DNA of 64,000 nucleotides from Rehmannia glutinosa (Eukaryota > Streptophyta > Magnoliopsida > Lamiales > Orobanchaceae): assembly GCA_016081115.2 (NCBI GenBank), contig JABTTQ020002842.1:186001-250000 (forward strand), read 5' to 3'. The position numbers and the translations under genes were made by a program. How positions within the stretch are numbered: position 1 is the first letter of the stretch; each line of letters starts with the position of its first letter. The notes below the pieces were generated by a model. That model saw only the letters and a list, made by a program, of their open reading frames with translations, ran no database searches and was not told where the DNA came from. This document shows positions 33,595 to 44,568 of the stretch, piece by piece.

Positions 33595-36545
33595 TGCACA
33601 TCCCTCCGAATCCCGAACAATTGCTCCAACTCCAATGAAATTATGACCTTTCGGACCAAGGCATCCACATTAAGCTTGAGTTCACCCAACTCCGGGGACG
33701 AGTCCAGAGAAATCGTCTCTCATGAGATGGTCGGAAACATTCCGGCTATACATTTTCTCCGCACAATTCGATAGAGTTTGTCCAATGAAGCCCCAATTTC
33801 TCACCGAAGACATCCGGATGTTATTAAACAACCCTTTATTCTAGAGGACCAAATCCCCTAAAGAATCATGATAAAGATTTCTAATTCCTCCACTTTAAGA
33901 GATAAACAAGCAAGAATACAAATATCTTGAAAGGAGGCCCTGGTATTCTTTAAAACGAACAAACTCAAATAGCTCGCAGCCAAACAAGTAATGCATCTTT
34001 CTGATCACGGATTGCGTGTTCAATAGACTCACCATTAAACCCACATCTTGCACAAGAAGGCTCACACTGAACTCCACGTTTATTGAGGATGGACGCACAC
34101 GGAAGAATACCATTGAAAGCCTTCCAAGCAAAATTTTTTATTTTACTTGGAATGCAAAGATTCCACAAGATACGCCACCAACGGGAAATAGAAGCGAGTG
34201 TGCGAAGGGCCCTCAAAACCGGGACCACATTGCCATTTTTTGTAAACTGGATTTTGAGAGAAAACTCCGTTTCGTTCATATATAGTGCGGATTATTTCCT
34301 CTTGAATTGCTCCGCCCAATGGAGTAGATAGAATAATGTTGCGATCAATTGCGTAACGAAGACGGTCAATGGCTTGAATGTCCCAAGCACCATTAGAAAT
34401 TAAATCCCCACGAGGCGAGCACCATCCAATCTAGCCGGGTTGATTGGTCTAAAAGAGACAGGCTTTGGAATCCACAGATCCTCGAAAATATTCACTCCTG
34501 ACCATCTCCAATCCATCAGCGTAACCCAAAAACTAACAAATCCCTTCCCTACAAAATTTTGCGTCAACTGGAAGAGAGGGTACGACCAAGAGAAGCTTTA
34601 AGAATGGAACTACCTGGGAAGTATTTTGCATCTAGAAGCCGGTATATCAATTACGATTCATTATGTATGAGGCCATGCTTGTTTGGCTAAAAGAGAGCGG
34701 TTAAAACATTCTAAATCACGAAATCCCATCCAACCTCCACATTCGAGGCTTACATAATAAATTCCAACGCATCCAATGGATTCTCTTTTTAACATCGTTC
34801 CCAACCCCGCCAAAATCTTGCAATAAGAGCTTGTATTTCTCTACCAAAGGAACTTGGTAATCGAAAGATGCTCATAGTGAAAGTGGTTGATACTTGAGCA
34901 ACGGCTTTGATTAAAATCTCTTTACCACCGGCTGAGAAATATTTGTTTTCCATGACTGAAGTTTTCTTTGAACACGTTCTTTCAAAACATGGAAAATGAG
35001 TTTCTTATTTTTGCCAAAAAAAGCAGGGAGCCCTATGTGTTTATCATGATTGTAGGAGTTGGTGGCGTGCCCAACTGTTGCAAATATCCCATGTTGTTGA
35101 TTCTTCCACATTTAGACTAAATGTAACACAAGATTTTTCAAGGTTAATCTGTTGACCGAACCTTTTGCATATTGCTCAAGAAGACACGGATGGAGTCAAC
35201 ATCTGTTGAGTGGCTCGTCAACTTAATGGAATCATCTGCGAAGAGTAAGTGGCGCCCAAGCGGGCACCTCTCGGAACCGAAATACCACGCAATACGTTTT
35301 TTTGATTCATGTACGCATATAAATGCGGAAAACCCCTCCACACATAAAAGAAATAGATAGGGAGAGAGAAGCGCAACCTTGCCAAGTCCTCTCGTAGGAA
35401 TCACATTTCCATAAATAGCTCCATTAATTTTGAAAAAGAAACGGGTTGTGGAGATACATTCGGAAGTGAGATTGATCCATTTTGTTGGAATCCCACTTAT
35501 GCATCATAGCAAGCAAAAGGGCCATTCAACTCGATCGTAGGCTTTACTAAGATCGAGTTTTAGGCCATTCAACGCGATGATCCAAACAAGAGGAGATGCA
35601 TTGTACACTAAGTTCAATCACTTTATGACCAACTTTGCCAAATACCTCCGACTCCAATGTTTTAAGATTGGCGATTTCTGAAGTTGTACACTAAGTGAGA
35701 ACCCCCCCGGATGCTTTCCTCGGACCAACAAGAACGGAGAGCGTCGAGAAAGAATCAGCTGTCAACCAAAATAGCTCAAAATGAAAAGGACGATGTTTGC
35801 GTGGGATATTACACCTTTGAAAATTAGCCAAGTCCGTATGCAGTGCAATGGCACTGTGGTCTGAACCAAAAAAATCTAAATGTGAAACACCATAGTACTA
35901 AGGAATCTGTCTAATCATTCATGCACATTGTGGCCGTAATGTAAGTTTTTACGCCACGTAAATTTTGGTCCCCTGCAACCCAAATCAATAAGTTCACATT
36001 CTTCAATCATCTCTCCAAAGCTTGAAATACCTGTGAGATTAACGTCCCCACCACCCAATTTTTCAGAGGAATATAAGACCTCGTTGAAATCACCGCCGAT
36101 AATCCAAGGTAGATCAAATTGTGCATTTAAGCGCCTAATGAGGGTCCACGAATCCAATCTCAGAGCACCGTTGGGGTTGCCATAGAACCTAGTAAAGCGC
36201 CATGTGAAGCCATCAACACAGATAACAGAGTCAATAATGAATCGACCCATGAATTTGATTGAGACGTTGATATCTTCCTTCCAGAAAAGTGTCAATCTGC
36301 CACTTCTACCAACACGGTCAACTACCACACCATTTTTAAAGCCAATTTTGTCTTTCAATCTACTAGCTTTCAAACCAAAAAGCTTCGTCTCCGAAGTTTG
36401 GGGATTAGATTACGAATAAGGGTTCAGTAACCAACGTAACGCTCGTGGACTCCCCAATCCACGAGTGTTCCAGACTTCCAGCAAATGATTTTCATTGTGC
36501 CCGGCGGGGTTGTGTAGCAACCTCCGCCGATAGTGCGTTGAATGT
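33595..36545 (-). pseudogene. Degenerate L1 LINE ORF2
   Basis: The minus-strand start is at 36493-36495 (MKIICWK). The endonuclease reads GFKNGVVVDRVGRSGRLTLF, WRFTRFYGNPNGA and WIIGGDFNEVLYSSEK (35915-36373). The RT has LSPYLFLLCVEGFSAFI and LLFADDSIKL (about 35240-35390), then YNHDKHIGLPAFFGKN. A zf-RVT block follows (SRWWRILWNLCIPSKIKNF, about 34150-34200, with CEPSCARCGFNGESIEH). RNase H reads LKLNVDA and HNFIGVGAIVRDSEG near 33600-33690 and continues across the MITE. Stops and frameshifts are scattered. ORF1 is missing: the 5' side is cut near 36545 by CACTA-type repeats. Confidence 0.85.
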
Positions 36546-36880
36546 TGTAGGATTTAATCCGTCGCTATTTGTAAAGTAGAGAACGACGTCGTCCTTTCGT
36601 CCTTTCTGTAAGTAATAATTTTTTTTAAAATAAATTATTAGCGACGAATAATCCGTTTTAAAGCAGAGAACAGGGTCGTCCCTTGTTTAAGTAATAATTA
36701 TTTTAAAATCAATTATTAGCGACGGATTTGATTCGTCGCTATTTGTAAATTAGTGAACGACGTCATCCCTTCGTAAGTAATAAAAAAATATTTTAAATAA
36801 ATTATTAGCGACTAATTTGATCCGTCACTATTTGTAAAGTAGAGAACTATATCGTATTTACTAATTCGGCGATGGATTTA
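36546..36880. repeat. CACTA-type subterminal repeat array (~80 bp units)
   Basis: AGTAATAA(T) starts units at 36611, 36690 and 36776 (steps 79 and 86). Each unit carries TTATTAGCGAC then ..GGATTTGAT.. and CGTCGCTA, then TTTGTAAA(G/T)TAG and GAACGACGTCGTCC. 'TTAGCGACGGATT...CGTCGCTAA' palindromes are classical subterminal motifs of plant CACTA transposons. Confidence 0.65.
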
Positions 36881-36974
36881 CGCCGCTAAAAAAGACTACG
36901 TATGTCTAGAGATGTTAAATTGGTTGGCCATATCGGCCGGACGATCACCAAGTTTTTGATTAAATGGTCTTTGG

Positions 36975-37135
36975 GCTAAACGAGCCGCTATTAAAGCAGT
37001 AGATAATATTGGAATCTAACTCTAATTCTAGCGGTCTTGGGGCTAAATGAGTCGCTATTAAAGCAGTCGATAATATTAGAACCTAACCCTAATTTTAGCG
37101 GGATTAGGGCTAAATGAGCCACTATTGGGCTATTA
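36975..37135. repeat. 67 bp tandem repeat
   Basis: CTAAA(C/T)GAG(C/T)CGCTATTAAA starts at 36975, 37043 and 37110 (steps 68 and 67; third copy partial). Probably internal to the candidate CACTA element. Confidence 0.75.
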
Positions 37136-38184
37136 GTCAAAAAATTTAAAACTATATATTTAAATATAAAATTTTGAACTCGAACATATATAATATTTAA
37201 GTTTAATATTTTAAATTAAAGTATTCATTGTAAAAAAATCATGTATAATTTATAATTACACAACATTAACAAAATTATAAAATTTTAGATATTTTATGAT
37301 CTAAATTTAAAAAATACAACTATAATAATAAAAGATAGCATTGTATACCCATAAAAATAGAAAATTTAATATGTTTTTGAAATTACTCATATGACTATAA
37401 CTCATAATTTTTAAAATTACATATTTAAATTTATTAAAGATGTGGAGATGTTAATTTGAAAAAATATAATTAGTAATAGTTAATATATAATAAACTACAT
37501 ATAATATTAGAGTTACTACATATAATATTAGTTATAGATAATATGTAATAAACTACATATAATATTATAATTATATATTTTTTTCAAAAGAAAATACCAT
37601 TTCGGGCTAGTTAGGCTAAAGACACGGTTAACCTGGGTTAGTTTTAATGGGCCTTATATTAAGCGGCCAGGAAGCGCCAAAAAGTCAGAATTTAAATAGA
37701 TCAAAACAATTAGCCCTAATCCTCTCTTTTTTTTTCTTGTTTAAACGGTTCGGGTCAATGGGCCGATGCCAATTTAACATTTCTATATGTATCAGTCCCT
37801 AACTTCTTCTTCCCCATTCTCTATCCCGCCCCCTTGAATTTTTCCCCAAGAACCTGAGTAAGCTCAGCCGCCATAACCTGCCGGAGACCGATCAACCTCT
37901 GCCGCCCCACCTCGTCGGAGGTCCGCTGTACCACCAGGTAATTTTTGTTTTGTTTTTTTTTTTTATTTTTCAAGTAATTTTTAGAATATTAGGGTTTTTG
38001 GAAAACTGATGCTATATCACACCGATTTACAGCCGGGAGAGCCTTCGATCGTCCCGCACATTACTTATTCCCGATTAGAGATCGCGGAACCCACCATTTG
38101 GTACGCCTCCATCTTCATTCACTTAAAAATAATTATAATGATTATATGAAGCTGAATTTCATGTCGTGGCCAATGGATTCATGT
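37136..38184. other. AT-rich DNA, then captured gene 5' region?
   Basis: 37140-37680 is AT-rich with CTACATATAATATTA repeats near 37493-37570. 37680-38100 changes character: pyrimidine-rich leader, CCGCC-rich stretch and a donor-like CACCAG/GTAATT near 37938. This looks like the 5' UTR/first intron of a plant gene, perhaps captured together with the receptor-kinase fragment that follows. No protein is assigned. Confidence 0.35.
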
Positions 38185-39180
38185 TATTAAGCAATTATCG
38201 TATTCCCCAAGGCCCAAAGTGATAGTTTCCCAATAATTAAGGAGTTTGTGATCCCGGTTGTCTCCGATGAACTGGAAATTACGTTTATTCCCTCGTAGAA
38301 ATTGAAATCTGGTTTCGTGAATGCGATAGAAGTGATTTCTGCTCCGCAAGATTTAATTGCTGATGTTGCACAGTTGGTTGATTTTGAAAAGAATGAGAGG
38401 ATTAATGGGTTATTGAAAAATGGTTTTGAGACTGTGCGTAGAGTGAATGTGGGAGGGTTCAAAGTGACGCCGTTTAATGATTCTTCATGGAGAACTTGGC
38501 TGACAGATGATGAGTACCTATGAAGCACTCATACGGATACGGGACACGGATACAATACGACATTATATATTTTTATATTATTGAAAATACAAGCGTACTA
38601 AGTACAATTAAAAAAATAATGTTTCAAGTATAAAAAACTAAAATTTCATTAAGTACTCAAATCTGAAATGTGATAACTTACATAGACACAAAAAAAATGC
38701 TGAAAAAATGAACATTACAATAAATTATATCTAACGATGTGTAGATGTATCTATGGAGTATCCATTAAGTATCGGATAAAGTATCGTATCAGATACGTAT
38801 CCGGTACAAATACGGTATCCTCACAGAAGTGTCCTAGATGCGTACTTGATTTTGGGTGATAGCTCCCAAAAATACATTTTGGGGTCCGAATTAAGTACCA
38901 AATGGGTGGGGCGAGCCGGGATGTGGGGCGAGCCGGGATGTGGGGCCAAATAATGTTTACAATACCGCCAGAGTGATAAAGAGCTCGGATAATTCGATCC
39001 CCAATGTGAATATGACGTGGTCGTTTGATGTGGAGAAGGGTTATAGGTGCATGGTGAGGATGCATTTTTTGTGATATAGCAAACGTGGCAACAGGCATGC
39101 TTTATTTCAATGTGCTTGTAAATGGGAACTTAGCATACTTTTCATATATGAATAAGTCACCTTTGAAATAAGATATTAAT
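38185..39180 (+). pseudogene. CrRLK1L receptor kinase malectin-like ectodomain fragment
   Basis: Plus-strand pieces read FPIIKEFVIPVVSDELEITF, a stop (TAG near 38298), then FVNAIEVISAPQDLIADVAQ and RRVNVGGFKVTPFNDSSWRT WLTDDEYL. After a MITE insertion (38530-38822) they resume VYNTARVIKSSDNSIPNVNM, TWSFDVEKGYRCMVRMHF and MLYFNVLVNGNLAYF. FVNAIEV.SAP, VNVGG..VTPFND..WRTW..DDEYL and NTARV are signatures of the CrRLK1L (THESEUS/FERONIA/HERK) malectin-like region, a cell-surface wall-sensing receptor ectodomain. The kinase domain and signal peptide are absent. It also has a 17 bp tandem duplication (GGGGCGAGCCGGGATGT) near 38917-38945. Inactive. Confidence 0.85.
38530..38822. mobile_element. MITE-like insertion with ACGGATAC inverted ends
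   Basis: The left ACGGATACGGGACACGGATA and the right end (complement GGATACCGTA..CCGGATACGTATC) are imperfect inverted repeats. It splits the receptor-kinase reading between DDEYL and the GDSSQK segment. GAAG follows or precedes both ends, but a full duplication is not clear. Confidence 0.5.
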
Positions 39181-39465
39181 GCAGCTAACCTCACCATGGC
39201 ATTTTGAAGAGAGAGAGTCTTTTGAAATAACTTGGAATTGTACCTTTTCTGTGGTAAATTGTCCATTCTTGACTGAATGTAATGTAGAGGAATTTGTGGC
39301 ACATGCGGGGAATGTAAATTGTTTGAGCTTCGGGTTGTTCTCGCCACGTTGGAGGGTCTCGCTCGTATATTGAGCATAGTAATGTTCTGTTAAGTAAATT
39401 TTTATTTACTTGAAGTTTTTTTAGAACAATTAAAAATAGCGATAGAAAAGTTAAAATATTTTTTC
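39181..39465. other. Unassigned tail
   Basis: Short plus-strand frames such as CGTCGECKLFELRVVLATLE near 39298-39355 have no confident family. May be captured DNA of the candidate CACTA element. Confidence 0.3.
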
Positions 39466-39520
39466 AAAATTAACGACGGATTATTCCATCGCTAAAATTA
39501 GTCATGGCTAATCAGTCGTT
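39466..39520. repeat. CACTA-type subterminal palindrome
   Basis: AACGACGGATTATTCCATCGCTAA matches in style the palindromes at 36546-36880 and lies on the other side of the receptor-kinase fragment (split here: AACGACGGATT, then ATTCCATCGCTAA). Confidence 0.5.
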
Positions 39521-40545
39521 GAATTTTTGAATTTATTTTGTATTTTAAGTTTTTAACTTTATTTTGTCAGTCTTATAAAATAGTAATTAAATTTACTTTG
39601 TAGTATTTTGTTCATTAAATAATTTTATATTATAAATTATGTGAAAATAGAAAAATTTAAGTTTTTAAGTGAAGAAAGTATAAAAATAGTTGTCAAAATA
39701 GTTTTACCTTAATAATTGGAACTTAACCAAATTATGTTGTAGTGAACATCCAACTTACATAAATTAAGAAATTACAATTTTTTTAAATTTGGATTGTCAA
39801 AATAATATTACCTAAATCATTAAAATTTACCTAAAATATTAGTATTTTTATTGGAAGTTGTTGAAATAATTATACCGACCTTTTCGTTTAAAAACCTTAA
39901 TATATTTCTTTATTACATTGGCGCGCTGAAAACTCTCTCCGTCTGTGGTGGCTCGGCTAGTTCAAAGAACCAATCAAAGACCTATCAAAATTGACTTATT
40001 TTCTTTTTCTTTTTCTTTTTGTTGGGTTGAATCGGGTCAGTTTATGGGGCTCCGTCTGACAGATCTAATCTGTCAGACCGTCCGAGAGGAGACCATTTCA
40101 TCTATCGGCAAATGCGAGAGGAGACCATTTCAATTTTTATGAACGATGCTTGTGAATGATATGTTTTCATATTACCTTTTTTTGTGATTGATTTAGACTG
40201 GTTTATATAGACTGATTGATATGGGCATCGCACTTGACCTTGAAGGCATAATTTTCCTTGAGCATATTGAGGTCCTCATTTAGAATTGTTTGTTCCCCCT
40301 TGTATATATAGATCTTCATACGATTTTTTTTTTCCGACATATATGTGCCTATATTACCATGCAGGTAAATTATTGAGAGAGCTTAGATTATATAATATAC
40401 TCTCCAACTTTTGATGAGTTGTAGCCTTTATTCCAATACTCGTTTGTATGTGAATGATGAACAATGTACCAAGTCATGAGAATTTTCCTCTTAAAACAAC
40501 CTCTTGCTTGTTGAGAAAGAAACCAAAGCCAAGGACAAATTATTT
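39521..40545. other. No recognised gene
   Basis: AT-rich, with a short tandem (GAGAGGAGACCATTTCA twice near 40085-40130). No supported coding sequence. Confidence 0.45.
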
Positions 40546-41531
40546 GGGATAATTACAAAAGCTGCCCATTAGGTTTAGTCTAATAACAAAAAACTCCAGT
40601 TATCTTTCAATAGTACAAATACCCCCTTGATGTTTGTATTTACCCGGCAAATACATCCTCTTGAAAGTGCAATTTTGTAAGTTCAAAGCAAATGTCGGGG
40701 GTTTTTTAATTTTTAAATATAGCATAGTTGTCAAAAGCGCGCTTAGGTGTTGCCTAGGCGAGAGGCGATGGTTCTTCGCCTCCACAACCCTTCGGGCGAC
40801 GAAAGTGATCAGGTGGGGTCGCCTGGGCATTGCTTCTGGAGAGGTGAAAGGTGAGGAAAAGCGACGCCTTTTCATGCCCAGGTGTTTTAAGTCTTTTTTT
40901 AGTTTTTTATTTTATTTTAAAAGGGTTTTAAGTAAAAAGACCCTAAAAACTTAGGGCTCCCTGATTCCTTCCCCTGCAAAAGCAAAACCCGTCTTTCTTT
41001 CAGCAAAGAAACCTGCGATTCCTTCCCCACCCCACCCCCGGCCGCCGCGAAACACCGGCACGAGTCACCACCGCGCCTTCGTCCGAGTTACAAAGATGCG
41101 ATTTACTTCTGTATTGCTTTCTTTCTTCTTTTTTTCTTTTTTAATTTCTTGTTTGTAGTTGGGGTTTTATTTGGTTTTGGGTCCGATGGATGCCGCCCAG
41201 TTGTTTCAATTTTGACTATAATTTGGTTTCATTTTTTACTATTATTTGCTTACATTTTGACTATTATTTGGAAGCTAACTATTTCAATTTTCATTTCTGT
41301 ATATTATTTGCCTATTTGGATGTTACTCAGATGTGTGTAAATTTATTGGTATAAATAATGTAACATGTTTTTTAGTTGTTGTCGCTTTGCGTGCCAAAGC
41401 CATCGTCTTTTGTCGCCTAGGCCATGGCTTGTCGCCTTGGCTCGGCTATTGCTTTAACAACTAGGAAATATAGCTGTTTTTTTTTTGGTAATTAGGCTAA
41501 ACCTCGTGAGGGTAATTTCTGTAATTAACCC
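40546..41531. mobile_element. MULE-type MITE, interrupted by a second MITE
   Basis: Left end GGGATAATTACAAAAGC followed by TTTAGTCTAATAAC. The right end complements to GGGTTAATTACAGAAATTAC then GTTTAGCCTAATTACC. The same family is at 43766-44049. The 9 bp flanks (AAATTATTT / TAGATATTA) match poorly. The inner element 40723-41465 splits it. Confidence 0.65.
40723..41465. mobile_element. hAT-type non-autonomous element nested in the MITE (743 bp)
   Basis: The ends CATAGTTGTCAAAAGCGC and, complemented, CCTAGTTGTTAAAGCAATAGC are inverted repeats. Perfect 8 bp duplication AAATATAG at 40715-40722 and 41466-41473. Inside are GGCGACGAAAG/GTCGCCT-type strings near both ends, and a GC-rich leader-like stretch at 40950-41100. 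No transposase. Confidence 0.85.
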
Positions 41532-42115
41532 TAGATATTATGTACTCAGAGGAATTTGTCACCATTACTAACTTTTGTCTTGCAGTCCTTAGTCCAACTC
41601 GGAGATGTCATGTACAAGCTTCTTTATTAGTTTTGAGTCCCTTCCATTTCCACCAATTTCCTAAATGCCCTTGATCAATGATACCTCTATGACTTCCAAG
41701 AAAATAATAAGTTCAAACTCGTTGCAAGATTATTAACTTGAGACCTAAACTTTTATTTTATAAGATTCTAGTTTATGATTTTGTCCTGTTTTTGAGCCTC
41801 TGCTAAAAGTGAGTGAAAATTGTTCAATAATATGGTAGGTTGCATGGGATTCTGTTAATAATGGAGTTCATCTTAGCAAAGGAAAAATTCTTACATTACA
41901 ATATCATCATTACTAGAACTGAAATAAATAGTTCCCTGCTATTGGTTGTCAGTGAGTGTGACAACTGAAATATTTGATTATTTGTTGATCAAGTACTGTT
42001 ACATTTCTTTTATTTATAACTCTTATAAGGTTATATCTAAAAAATATGAATTTGTTGGTGTTTTCTCCGTTAAATATATAACTAGAACTTTCATTTTGTT
42101 AATCTGCAGTGAGAT
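41532..42115. other. No recognised gene; upstream of the kinase-like fragment
   Basis: AT-rich. A TTTGTTAATCTGCAG acceptor-like site at about 42095-42109 precedes the first coding-like block at 42116. Confidence 0.4.
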
Positions 42116-43370
42116 ATGGATGAATTTGGGTATACAAGTGAAGAGAAAACGACGCGAGTCTTATATAATTTCAGTCTAACAACTAGACTTGGGCATCTAC
42201 CTATCTCATCCACCGATGTTATTGTAGACCTCTTACCTCTAAACTTTAGGATTGAAGAGTACTATCATGCCCTTTCCTTATCAAGCAACCATTTCTTGGT
42301 ATGTGAGTTCATAGATGACCTTGAAAAGGCGGTAGTTTATCAAAGGTTTGACCAAACTATTAGGGAATACGTTGATCATTTAAAGAATAAAAAATTAATC
42401 CTGTAATGGAATTCACAGTACCTTGTAGTAGATTGACTCCTTACAATTATATGCCAAAAGAATATAGAACATTGGTGAAATCCATGATTGAGTTCATAGT
42501 TGAACTACATCTCAACAATGACAAATCATTGCGCAATTTCTCATTGGACAATATGGTAATTAAGCACGGCATACTCAAGTTTTGGAAGCTTCGGTTCCTT
42601 CCTGCCACGGAACATCGTAGAAAAGTTGATTTCCGTTGTCTTGAAAGAGTGATCAAAAAGCTTTTTGAGAATAAATGCCCACCAATTCTTACCGATCTAT
42701 TGACAATGATGACTCATTCCCAGAGGTAGCTACTATATTCTTCTTTTCTCTTTCATTTTATGTGATTTGATTTAATTTGAATACTATATTTGTAGTATTG
42801 ACGCAGAAAAAAAGGTTGCCGAAACATTTGGCGGTCTTGTCGTCCCCAGAAAGACTTGCATTTTTCAAGGACTGTTTTGATAAGAGAGAGGATTTTAACC
42901 TAATTGATAAGAAAATATATGAAAGAGCAGTTGCGAGTATGGGTAACAATAGTGGTTGGGCTCAAAAGTTTTTAATGACAATGTTGGTAGATATGGTCCC
43001 CTCAAAGAATGTTTCATTCATGGTCATCACCAAAATTTGCAACAAAATTCGTACATGTATAAAGGTGACATTGAAAGAGAGAATTTGGGATTGTTGAGAT
43101 TTTTCTGGAATTCGCCGCCCATCTGAGGTCTCATATCGCGTGTAAATACTTCAAACTCGTACTATTAAATTTTGTTATAAACAATAATTCTCAAAGAAAA
43201 TAATTAGTAATTTGTTTTACTTCTGTTGTGCAGTGCATAGATGACTGGGATGAGATTAATGATGAGTGTGTTGAGTTATCGATAATGGCGGTCTTTGAGA
43301 GACAACTTTTGAAATTCCAACAAGAATTATATAATGTGGGTCTCTTGGACCCTTTATATAGGTTTGTTCA
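42116..43370 (+). pseudogene. IRE1/RNase L-like kinase-KEN fragment, broken
   Basis: Three coding-like blocks. The first (42116-42406) reads LSLSSNHFLVCEFIDDLEKA. The second (42406-42724) reads SMIEFIVELHLNNDKSLRNF, SLDNMVIKHGILKFWKLRF and VDFRCLERVIKKLFENKCPP; it resembles a kinase C-lobe with LH..N.SLDN in place of HRDLKP.N, so a pseudokinase at best. An intron-like gap with GTAGCT...TTTGTAG ends (42725-42795) leads to the third block: HLAVLSSPERLAFFKDCFDK, SGWAQKFLMTMLVD, LLRFFWNS and, after a TGTGCAG acceptor near 43233, CIDDWDEINDECVE. 'HP.FW...RL.FL.D..DR' and 'LLR..RN' are KEN RNase landmarks of IRE1. Frames do not join cleanly. IRE1 is the ER stress sensor that splices bZIP mRNA; only its cytosolic half is echoed here. 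The assignment is by pattern. Confidence 0.45.
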
Positions 43371-43765
43371 GTTTATATAGGTTTATATAGTTAGGTTTGT
43401 TAGTTTTCTTCTTTTTTTGGATTCAATTTATTGACGAGTACTGGCCTATCTGCCCCTATGTGGCAATTACATTTCTATTTCTTTTGAATGTTTACACTAA
43501 TATTTAGAAATTATTTGGGATAACTTCTCCAGGCTTGGTTTTGATAATCAAAGAGTTGGAGCATCTTACTTAAGATGAACTGGTTACAGGCGATCAGGTC
43601 AAAATTATGGACTATTCTATTCTGAATTCATTCCTGTAGGCAACTATCAGATTATAAAATATGCTATTCTGGAAATCTATTAGCAGATGACTAACTAAAC
43701 TTTAATTGGAAGCATATGGCCTTCAGCCTGCATACAATACTAATAGTATTGACAGTTTAAAATCA
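43371..43765. other. No recognised gene
   Basis: AT-rich DNA downstream of the kinase-KEN fragment; no motif identified. Confidence 0.4.
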
Positions 43766-44049
43766 CGGATAATTACAAAAATACCCCCAAGGTTTTGGGC
43801 TAATTATAAAGAAATCCAGAGATGTTTCAAAATTATAAAAAATTCCCCTCAAGTTTGATTTTGTCTTAAATTTAAGGGGTTAATTGTAATATTTCTACAA
43901 ATAATAGGGTAGTTTTCGAAATGATTTTTGCTTATAAAGGGGGAAGATGTAAAGAGAATCAAACCTTAAGGGGTTCTTTGTAATTTTCAAAAAGCTCTGG
44001 GTTCTTTTCTAATTAGCCCAAACTTCAGGGGTTTGTATGCAATTATCCC
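43766..44049. mobile_element. MULE-type MITE, 284 bp
   Basis: Left end CGGATAATTACAAAAATACC with TTTTGGGCTAATTA following; the right end complements to GGGATAATTGCATACAAACC with GTTTGGGCTAATTAG. Inverted ends are about 40 bp. Flanks TTAAAATCA (43757-43765) and TTAAAATTA (44050-44058) match 8/9, the 9 bp duplication expected for Mutator-like elements. Confidence 0.8.
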
Positions 44050-44058
44050 TTAAAATTA

Positions 44059-44568
44059 TATGTAATCGGTCATTTTTATGTAAATTGAAAAACTAATCCA
44101 GGAATCGAGATTAAAAACACATTACTTTGTGGGTTGGTCCAGTCCCACTTTTGAGTAGCTGTTGGTTGAGAGAGAGGGATGGATAAAGAAAGAATTAACT
44201 CGGTACGGATGGAAAATGCTACTTGCTGGTCTTTTCTTTTTTCTTCTCAGATAAAGCCTATGATTAAAAACACATTTTTATGTTGCGTGTGCCAGTTTGT
44301 TTGCTTCTCTAGGAATATGCTTACCTACTTCCTTCCATACTCGTTCTTTTAGCACCTGAGAGTAAAACATCGCCTACCGAGTCTCGAACCACAAAGCCAT
44401 ATCCTAGGGAACAATCTTTATAAATTGGGTCGCGCCTTAATTCATTTTCAATTGTCCTTGTTCTGGTACTGATGAGGTACTGAAGGATTTGAGCCATTCT
44501 TTGTTATCTTTGGAGAAGGCAATAATGTCTCCCCATGTAACTTGTTGGCCGTATTGATGACTCGTTGT
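44059..44568. other. Flank of the hAT element, no gene
   Basis: No gene is supported. A GGTTCGAGACTCGG string on the minus strand (about 44379-44392) looks like a tRNA B-box, but no A-box or cloverleaf accompanies it. Confidence 0.4.

Noticed and set aside
36500..36520. CACTATCGG string on the minus strand as a CACTA terminus
   Set aside because: It falls in sequence continuous with the L1 ORF1/ORF2 junction and has no subterminal repeats on the correct side.
44360..44410. tRNA-like B-box (GGTTCGAGACTCGG, minus strand)
   Set aside because: No A-box, acceptor stem or cloverleaf can be formed around it; a SINE head is possible but unsupported.
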